A stretch of DNA of 64,000 bases from Clostridiales bacterium (lineage in GTDB: Bacteria > Bacillota > Clostridia > Christensenellales > Borkfalkiaceae), in NCBI GenBank assembly GCA_015069495.1, contig SVIN01000008.1, positions 1 to 64,000 of the forward strand, read 5' to 3'. The translations under genes and the position numbers were made by a program. Of this stretch, positions 16,601 through 24,700 are shown in pieces; position 1 is the first letter of the stretch; every line of letters starts with the position of its first letter. Under the pieces are notes generated by a model, which saw only the letters and a program-made list of their open reading frames with translations, had not been told where the DNA came from and did not search any database.

Positions 16601-18141
16601 ATGACGTATATACAAAAGACGCGTTGTTTGGCTATTTCACTTATGACCTCGCAACCAATACGCTGTTGGCAACCATCAGCGACGCAAACAACGTGGATAC
16701 GGGCTATACACAAGGCAACTTGTTCATTGTCGATGATTACATTGGGGAATGGATTTGCGATGCGGAAGAATTCCAAAACGTAGAATTCACCTTCAACGGC
16801 AATGGTTTGTACGGTTTCCTCTACGGTTATGACGGCATGGAAGGTCAAGTGACTTTGCGCGATTTGACCACCGATAAGAAAACCACCCTTACCTACACCT
16901 TGGATTCTTCCTTGAGGGGTTACTTCTCCTACAACGGTACCAAGTGGCAAATGGAATACGACGAAGACCTCAAGGCGGTTATTTTGACCGTAAGCGGTAA
17001 GGATGACGCACACTTACAACGCAAGGATGAATTGGCAAACACCTCTTTCGTGGACAATGACGGCAATACCTATTCGTTCGACGGCAGAAGCAATTTAACC
17101 GAAGGCGGTAAGCTGACGGTAAACGGCACGACGGTTTACACCTACCACGTAAACGATGCGGGTTGGATTGTGAAAGATAACGGCACTCAAATCGGTGAAA
17201 TCCTCCTTTCCGCAGATAAAACGCATTATACGTTGACCTTGAACAGCAACGATACAAGCTTGTACTTATTCAATGAATTTATAGGCAAATGGGCAATCGG
17301 CGGTGAATTTTCCACCTTTGAAATCGGCCCTACCGATTTAAACGGCAATATCCAAGCCGTTTTCAAAGGACACAACGTTCAATTGTCCACGGTAGAAAGC
17401 AACCTTTTGACCTTCAAGTATCGTGAAAACAACATGCCTATCACCTACTACGTATTCGTTATCGAAGACGAAGCGCTCGGATATGACGTATTGGTATTGT
17501 CGCAATACACCAACCTTTACAGCGGTGATTACGCGATTTGTACAAAGGCAATTGACCTCTTCGGAGAATGGGTCGGTAAATCCTTCACCCTTCGTTTCGA
17601 CGGTATTGAAAGCGGTTCGTACGCTTACGGTTATGCAACTCTTTCCAGAGGTTCAGGACAAACCGATTACAGCTACCGCTACTCTGAACACGGTACGGTA
17701 ATGTGGTCGCAGGCGGTTCTTGGCGGTAAATATTGGTATTACGATATCAAGACGTTGAGTGCGGAAGAAATGGCAACCTTAAACGTAAACAACTTACCCA
17801 ACGACGTATTTGTTAAGACAGATAAAGACGGCAATATCACCGCTGCAATCAAGCGTATAAGCCGTGACAGCGTAGACGATTTGTTGTTTGCAAACGCAAA
17901 AGATAATAAAGGCAGTAAATATTTCTTCTATGGCAATAATATCAATGACGAAGCGGGCGACTTATACGTAAACGGCACGTTAACCTATTCCTACAAGATT
18001 GTCAACCGTGACGAAGCAACGAAAACCTTCACCTTAGAATTGACGGAATTATCCACGGGCAAGGTTTTCAACGCAACGGTGAATTTCACAAACAGCACCG
18101 CAATGACCATTGCAATCGGCGCAGAAATTACCCCTGCTTAA
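13684..18141 (+). CDS. Giant surface lipoprotein with GLUG-like and repeated G-x-W beta units
   Basis: 1485 residues. Lipobox V-G-A-V-A-C (Cys23), an acidic Ser-rich tether (24-62), and a small beta domain (about 64-140). Then comes a region (about 155-480) with repeated A-G-G-(I/L)-(A/V)-G-Y segments typical of GLUG-type adhesin repeats. From about 640 to the end there are some seven or eight units, each starting with a G-(V/E/K)-W signature and a short hairpin, resembling repeated lipocalin-like or adhesin barrels. No catalytic motif or C-terminal anchor is seen, so it is held only by the lipid. Likely an adhesin or glycan-binding protein, by inference. Confidence 0.85.
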   Translation: MKKSLQLLLLSLASLCLVGAVACKDNDSSSDSVESTPSYSSPDDSESADSSSNTSSEDEKKERTLKVNFTEGDGYSFETDFNDGYLAYEGEAITFRVKKSVFYDGSPVVKLNGEAQSHEDGLYTVTITEDSEITVEGIYKAVSALSTGTAGTGAFDDAFVVSKPIDLVYIAEQVNKGVYEYVTGAYILANDIDCGGEELEIIGDMSTENSFFSGCFTCYTDPETNTMVPATISNFVINSENANYVGLFGTVYNDLSVTSSGLFYGINLANFTINASLSEDMMSANRSISVGGLIGYGVGANVYVCSATDAEINVYGDNNYFAFAGGLVGYQQAFYATDYDMYFSSEIVYSHTDVNIRVLRGMCLYAGGISGYLATNVPSGATAFIHNSYANGNVSGALRAGGIAGGLGQYTSVGNCYATGTIFARANQSLDDVLLTDDQYCYANAGGIAGYAENDTIVSDCFFAGSTSANAASAGCSFTHDIIGGGYEKAYTSSASEKYTLHNCLTKDQLLDSKTENTTLIQNTLAWNNADWDFANQDSDYPTINYNMVEGNVINTITFEYVSNGTTDPIKVKNQTSESIDYFNSGYQSNNIYAPMGNYFITESFDRMLKADNGFLSYGYFFDKECTQKVPYAFVPQKNMTLYIGFADPTAILGEYQLTNGNSLHDWNITFDEDGYATYTDGKTTQTSYYFFDGTNILIEGARLARYYDGEIIVDENDTSSVQDANFDLARYNYYDFVGVWSENGLVLYDGTYFTADNPLNAYRDLFRGEYYTADGTVYKFFGATATAEHGATYTEYTYVKNGETLQLTDTAGNSTTLNINDLTELDNFKGSWTKSATINKTYTFDGMGKWTYEYVSYERVTNGYAYTYEKRLIDQASGTYTNNAGTLTLSNGATVSFNADGELVIEENAKQQIYYQSNSYVGVWQSSGLTVTLDGIGKSGYGNATLSYNGTVYNLVYEASETEDYVCLYWAHDVYTKDALFGYFTYDLATNTLLATISDANNVDTGYTQGNLFIVDDYIGEWICDAEEFQNVEFTFNGNGLYGFLYGYDGMEGQVTLRDLTTDKKTTLTYTLDSSLRGYFSYNGTKWQMEYDEDLKAVILTVSGKDDAHLQRKDELANTSFVDNDGNTYSFDGRSNLTEGGKLTVNGTTVYTYHVNDAGWIVKDNGTQIGEILLSADKTHYTLTLNSNDTSLYLFNEFIGKWAIGGEFSTFEIGPTDLNGNIQAVFKGHNVQLSTVESNLLTFKYRENNMPITYYVFVIEDEALGYDVLVLSQYTNLYSGDYAICTKAIDLFGEWVGKSFTLRFDGIESGSYAYGYATLSRGSGQTDYSYRYSEHGTVMWSQAVLGGKYWYYDIKTLSAEEMATLNVNNLPNDVFVKTDKDGNITAAIKRISRDSVDDLLFANAKDNKGSKYFFYGNNINDEAGDLYVNGTLTYSYKIVNRDEATKTFTLELTELSTGKVFNATVNFTNSTAMTIAIGAEITPA

Positions 18142-18181
18142 CGCCAGATTTCAAGCCTTAAACGGCGAAAATTTACAAGCA

Positions 18182-18219
18182 AAAAGGATGTGAGTAAATC
18201 CCTCACATCCTTTTGTTTT
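18182..18219 (+). terminator. Terminator after the giant lipoprotein gene
   Basis: AAAAGGATGTGAG / CTCACATCCTTTT stem with loop TAAATCC, then GTTTTT. Confidence 0.9.
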
Positions 18220-18275
18220 TACAAAGAAAATAGGCAATAAAAGCCTTTAAAAGCAATTTCAGTATAAAGCATACT

Positions 18276-18296
18276 GGGCGAGCAGTTTGCTCGCCC
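18276..18296. terminator. Hairpin downstream of the zinc-ribbon gene
   Basis: GGGCGAGC-AGTTT-GCTCGCCC, an 8-bp perfect stem 83 bases past the minus-strand stop at 18380. The T-tract is weak on both strands, so terminator function is uncertain. Confidence 0.5.
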
Positions 18297-18379
18297 GTAT
18301 ATTTTATCTTTGCCAAAGCAAATCAAGCATGCGGACGTACCGCATACTTACTTTGCATAAAATGCCGATGGAAATATTA

Positions 18380-18685
18380 TTACATCTCTTCCTTATTCTT
18401 AAGCGCGTTTACGTAAGCTTCCGCAACCACAACGCGGGTAACGTCTTTCACAAGTTTTTCGCACTTACGAACACGGAAAAGGTTGTTGCAAACGGGGCAC
18501 ATATATACCATGTTGCCTTCCTGCACGTGCAAGGATGCGCCGCATCTGTGGCAATTTACAATCCATTTTTTCACGTTATCTGCGGGGAGTGCATCGTATA
18601 CCGTAGGTTTTTCTACAGGTACGGTTTGCGCTACGTATTCGGGTTCTTCTACTACGTTCATAGGTTGTTGTTTCTTCTTTGCCAT
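18380..18685 (-). CDS. Small zinc-ribbon protein
   Basis: 101 residues, no signal peptide. A single four-cysteine zinc ribbon (C-H-R-C-G at about 46 and C-P-V-C-N at about 63) lies after a polar N-terminus and before a basic helical tail. AGGTAGGAAAG precedes the ATG. It starts 83 bp downstream of the giant protease gene and could be co-transcribed; I see no separate promoter. Probably nucleic-acid or protein binding; no specific family recognised. Confidence 0.8.
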   Translation of the reverse strand: MAKKKQQPMNVVEEPEYVAQTVPVEKPTVYDALPADNVKKWIVNCHRCGASLHVQEGNMVYMCPVCNNLFRVRKCEKLVKDVTRVVVAEAYVNALKNKEEM

Positions 18686-18758
18686 AATAACTTTCCTACC
18701 TTTATATTTTCTATCACAAAGTTTTGTTTATCTTGCGGAAATACCGCTGTCGGCGCGG

Positions 18759-18778
18759 GGAGAAATGCTTATTTCTCC
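18759..18778 (-). other. Hairpin straddling the protease stop codon
   Basis: GGAGAAAT-AAGC-ATTTCTCC, perfect 8-bp stem whose loop holds the TAA stop of the 18769-26580 gene. No T-run follows, so it is perhaps an mRNA 3' structure rather than a terminator. Confidence 0.45.
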
Positions 18779-21700
18779 TCGTCGCCTTGTTCTTCATTTT
18801 CTTGGGGTTCCGTCTCAGTGGATTCTGCTTCAGGTTCTTGCGATTCCTCGTTGCTTTCTTCCGTTTCGATTTCCTGCGTTTCAGTTTCAGCGGGTTCTGC
18901 CACGATTTCTTCCGTTTCCTCGTTGCCTTCTTCCGCTTCGATTTCCTGCGTTTCAGTTTCGGTGAGTTCCACCTCGATTTCTTCCGCTTCTTCGTTGCTT
19001 TTCTTTACTTCGATAACCTGCGTTTCCGCCTTATTTTCGGTCTTCTTTTTCCAATACAACACTGCGAACGCCGCACCGCCTGCTACCAATACGAGGATAA
19101 CCGCAATCACGATACCTATACCCTTGCAACCGCTTTCCGTTACGTCGCTTGAGCTGTCTGCGCTGCTATCCGCGCTGTCTTCCACACTGTCGCTGGCGGA
19201 ATCCTCTGCGTCGGGGGTATCCACCACGGTCTTTTCCACTGTTACAGAAACACGTACGTCCTTACCGTTGCAGGTAACCACCACGTATCTCGTCAAAGAG
19301 CTGAGCGCATTGGTCGTCTTCAAGGACAATTGCGAACCGCTTGCCGTTTGTACCGAATAATCGTCGTAAATCATTTCGACAACCAATCCCGTCATATCGA
19401 AGGTATCCCCTTCTTTATATTCGGACTTATGCGCGGAATTGGAAGCCACACGCAATTCGACCAACTTCACCTTGATACCGAAGTAATCTTTCACAGAGCG
19501 CAATGCATTTTCCACGCTTTCCAACGTCGCTACGCGCGCATCGGTGATGAAATCTATCTGACCTTCCTTATTCTTTGCGTTGTTGAGATACAAACGCGCC
19601 GTCTTCACCTTTTCCGACCATTCTTCTACCATTGCCTTGTTCGCGTCGGTTTTATCCAACTGCGCCCAAGCATTGATATCCGTCACGGAAGGCAAGCTGT
19701 CGATGATGTCAATACATGTGCGGGTATCGTCTTCTGCCAAAATACCAATTGCGTTTCTCGTAGAGAAGTACAATTCATAAATATGGTTGTCATAGCCATT
19801 GCCGTTGGAAGGATAATTCATCGTCAACGTGCTGGTTTCACGAACGTATTTTGTGAAGTTGTACACTTCCGTTTCAAAGTTCGTATTGTAGTAACCCTTA
19901 TAGTATGCAGCACCGTTCAGCTCCGTCACAATCCCTTCAATCTTATCCGCGATTTCCTGACGGTATACCGCTTCAAGGGTGGGCGCTTGGATACTTTCAA
20001 AGGTATATTCCTTTATACCGCTTGCATAGAATGCGCTGTCACCGATTGTGTTGAGGGTGTAAGGAAGAGTTACTTTTTCCAATACGCCATTCTTCAAACC
20101 GTAGAACGCATACGAATCAACACGCAGCGTACCCGCTTTCACCGTCAAAGCCTTGTTTTCCGCTTCGTAAGCGGCAGGGTAGCAAATCACTTCGTATTCG
20201 CCTGCATCCTTATCGATAACGCGGTACAACACACCGTTTCCCACAAAATACTGCGCGTTGTTTTCTACCGTGAAGGTTGTCAAATTCTTCGAATTTGCAA
20301 ACGCACCATAGCCAATCTTCGTCAAGGTCGAAGGCAATACCACTTCACTTTCGCTGCCGCCGAAGAAAGCAAAGTTACCAATGCTTTCTGCCACGGGAAT
20401 ATTGATTTCGGTATAAGCCATACGGCCCGTCTGCGTACCAAACGCAAACTCACCAATCGTCTTTGCCGATTGCAAATCCAAGTCCGCAATTCCCGTACCG
20501 TAGAATGCTTTCGCACCAAACGTTACAATTTGATTCACGTTGACCGTCGTCAAGTCACGGCAGTTTTGGAAGGCTGCCTCACCGATTTCCACAACCGTTT
20601 CAGGTAAAGTCACCGCTGTCAAATCCGCACAGCCGTAGAACGCGCCGTTCGCGATTTTAGTCAAGCCGTCGCCAAGCGTTACCGTTTCAATGCCAGAGTT
20701 ATAGAACGTATATGCGCCAATCGTCTTTGCACCGTCGGCAAACGTCACTTCTTTCAAGTTTTTCAAATCACCGAAGGTATATCTGCCCATGGATTCAACC
20801 GCAGGCATTGCCACAGACGTCAAATCCGTACAACCGCGGAATACGTTGTTGCCCAAGGTTTTCACCGTTTCGCTAAGGGTCAATACGTACTTTCCGCCAG
20901 TCAAATCCCCGCGAAGCGCGGTACAATTTTCAAAGGCATTGTTACCAATCGTCGTTACACCGTTTGCGGTGAAATTGCTCAACGCGGATTCTGCAAACGC
21001 ATACGCACCAATCTTCGTTACACTTTCAGGCAATACCACAAACGAAAGTCTCGACGATTTGAATGCATTGTCGGGGATTTCCGTCAGCGTTGCGCCGTTG
21101 AAGTTGATGGAGCTCAACCCCGATTTTTCAAACGCGCCTGCGCCAATCTTCGTTACGTTGGCGGAAAGCGTCACAGTTTCCACGTTACTACCTGCAAACG
21201 CATATGCGCCGATTTCCGTCACGGTATCTTCCACCGTCAAAGCAGTCACCGTAGGATTTACGTGCAATAATTTGGTTTTGTTTGCGTTATACAATACACC
21301 GTTTTCCTGCACGTACTTGGCAGAACCTGTTTCCAGAACAAGCGTCATACCCGCGAAAGGTACGCCTGCAAAACGCAAGTTTTCAATATCCATGTCATCG
21401 TTGATGGCAATTGTCGTAATGCTTGTACCTGCGAAGATATCCGTACCCCATATTTCCAAGCCCTTCAACGCATCCAATGCAACCAACGAAGAACCTGCAA
21501 ACGCTCTATCGCCAATCACACGAATATTTTCGCCGTTGAAATTCACGGTAAAGTTCGCGCCCTTAAGGTTCGTACCGCAATTTTTAAACGCTTCCGCACC
21601 AATTTCAAAGGCAAGGGTTTTGCCAGAGTCGAACTTCACGCCCTCAAGGTTGATACAACCCAAGAACGCACCCGCACCGACCTTGGTCGTACAGATGATG

Positions 21701-24700
21701 ATTTCATCACGCAATGCCGTACAGTCTTGGAACATGTAGTTGCCGATTGCCGTGAATTTACCGATTTCTACCGAGCTGAGGTTTTTACAGCCTGCAAAGA
21801 CGTAATTACCGCTCATGTACAAGCCCGTCAAATCCACCGTTTCAAGGGCTGTATTGGCAAATGCATAATGGTGCATTGTACCGATACTGGGCATATCCAC
21901 TACCTCGGAAAGGCTGGTACAATCCGCAAACGCGTAATGCGCAACCGTAACCGTCTTCACGTTGGAGAAATCCAACTTCTTCAAATTAGGACAGCCGTAG
22001 AAAGCATATTCGTAAATCATGGAGATATCCGCCCAGTCAATCTTTTGGTTGACCGTACCGCCGTTTTCACGGTGATTGAGGCTTACAAAATATACTTCTT
22101 CCAACGCTGTACAATTCATAAACGCGTATTCGCTGATTTGCGTTACCGATTTAGGAATGATGATTTTCTTGATGTTGTTATTTTCCTTAAACGCTTCCGC
22201 GCCGATATACCAAATGTTCATATCGGTAGGAATTTTCAAGATATCCGTCGACTTGTTACATTCTACACCGCAATCGGGGCAGAGGTTGATAAGGAACTCC
22301 GTACCCCCTTCAGCCTGCGCGGACTTCAACTCGCTAGGAGCCCAAGCTTCACCGCAATCGGGACAAAGCCATGCGTTGTAACCCGTGCCTTTGTATGCGC
22401 TTAAGGTGTAGTTGCTGACCGTAAATTCGTTTTGTACGCGCAAGGTTACGCTGGTCGAATACAAAGTCGATTCCCACGAGCCGTCCGCTTTCTTACGTTC
22501 GACACTGGCGGTGATACTGGTCGTACCTTTCTTCAAGGTCGTTACTTTACCATCTTCCACCGTAGCAACCGAGGGGTCGGTACTGTTCCAAACCAAACGC
22601 AAATCCGTCATCGGGTGATACCAGGGATCGGTTTCTACAGGCAGGAGAATTTCTTCCCCGACGTTGACCTTGACCATACCCGTTGCCTTTGCAAGCGCGT
22701 CTTGGTTGGTTTTAATTACCCCAAACGAGATGGACGGTACGTTGACCAAAGCCGTATTCTTTTGATCGGTTACCGTGACCTCGATGAACTTCGGCGTGCC
22801 TTTGCCCGTGCTGACAATGACCTCTGCCGTACCCGCTTTCAAACCAACGATTTCGCCGTTTTTCACCGCTACGCAGTCATTGGTGCTGGACCATACGAAG
22901 TTGGAAGCGTCCCCTTCGCCTGCGAAGTTCAGTTTCACCTTATATGCTTCATATTGATCCACGGTCAATTTATAATTGTTTTTATCCAACGTCAAATCGG
23001 TATCCGTTACGATGGTGAAATCCTTCACGTCCTTCAACGGAGCGCGGTTTGCCGCGTTGATATCCACTTGATATAAACAGCTGTTGATTGCGTAATCGTC
23101 TACCTGCAAGTAGAATTGCGAGCCGTACTTTTCATAGATATCGGTGATTTCAATCGAGACCGTCGTCGTACCGTTGGGGTTCGCGTTGCGGATGGGGGTG
23201 GGATAATCCGTCGCCAACATCAAGGACAAATCGCCCTGCGCATCCTTTTGAGGATAGCACAACATCAACGCCTGCGCGTAATGATTGTCGTAAACGTCTA
23301 CGTCCAAATAGATACGCTGTTTTTCCTTTTTGCCGTCTTTATAATTGTAATAACGTACGCGCACGTCTTCCAAGATGGGCGCTTCGTAGTCAACGGTAAA
23401 GGTAAATTGATAGGTGTTTTCTTCCTTTGCCTTTTCGCCTTCCGCGGGAGTATCCATGAAGAAATCAAATTCCATGCGATACTTACCATTTGCCATCAAG
23501 CCTTCCGCTTCGGGGCTGAGTTCCAACTCTACGTTCGCAGGAGTGCCTTGACCGCCGCCCGCGTACGCTTTACCGATACGGTTGCATACGTCTTCAAGAA
23601 TCAATTCGCCCGTTTCTTCGCTGTACAATCTGTATTTCACCACACGCGCGTTTCTCAAAAGACCTGCGTAAACCGCCTTAATCGCGGTAGAAGTCGTATA
23701 GTTTTCCGCATTGCCGTTCCCGTAATAAATGTTGTAACGGGATACCGAGCATTTCGCCTCGTCAACGTACATAGGTTCTGCATCGTCAGGGAGCAAGTAT
23801 ACGTAACCGCCCATAGGCAAAATGTACGTTTCGTTGTAGTAGCTGGTGTAAGGCAACGTTTCCCAAACACTCGCCTTGATTTTATCTTCTTCTTTTACCG
23901 ATGCGTCTTGTTTACTTTGCGCCACTTCAAACGCGGTGTAATCAAGCATCGGCGCCGCTTCCCAATCCCCATAGAAAGCAAGGAAAGGAATGCTGAGGTC
24001 GCATTGGCCTGCCGTGGCGGAGTTGAGTTTCAAGAAACCTTCCACGTACATACCGTTTTCAAAGCAGTCGTCGATGTATTTCTTTTCGCTTTCGTCCAAG
24101 GTGATTTGTACGTTTACCGTTACCGTGGTCTCTGCGCCAACAGTGATTTCACTCACTTGCTGACCGCCTACCGTCCAAACGGTTTTTGCCTTATCTAGCA
24201 TGCGCGCTTGTTCGCTGACCGTCAATTTATCACTGGACAAAGTTTCCGTCATAATCAATTGGTCGGTGCTGAATTTTAACTCGGTCGCGCCAAAATTGGT
24301 CACCTTAAAGGACATGGTATAAACGCCCGTCTTATCGTCATCATCGCCAAGTTCCAGCTTCGGACGGTTATCGTTTTCTGCATTTTCCGTCCAAAGGTAA
24401 GCCTTCGTACCGCCGATAACACGTTCCATACGCGCGATACCCGCACCCTGCTTACGAGGAGAATAAGGCAAGCCGTCTTGATCGTAAGCGGTCGTTGCCG
24501 TACTCATAATCATCTGCATCGCAAGACGGTTGATTTCTACGGGGTCAGTAATCCCCAAATCCGTTTTCAAGTAGCTTCTCACAAGCGCCGTGAAGCCCGC
24601 CATGTTGGGCGACGCCATCGAGGTACCGCTTTGTTCACCGTAACCGCCGGGTACGGTGGAAGTAATTTCACCGCCGTGCGCCGTGATTTCGGGTTTTAAT

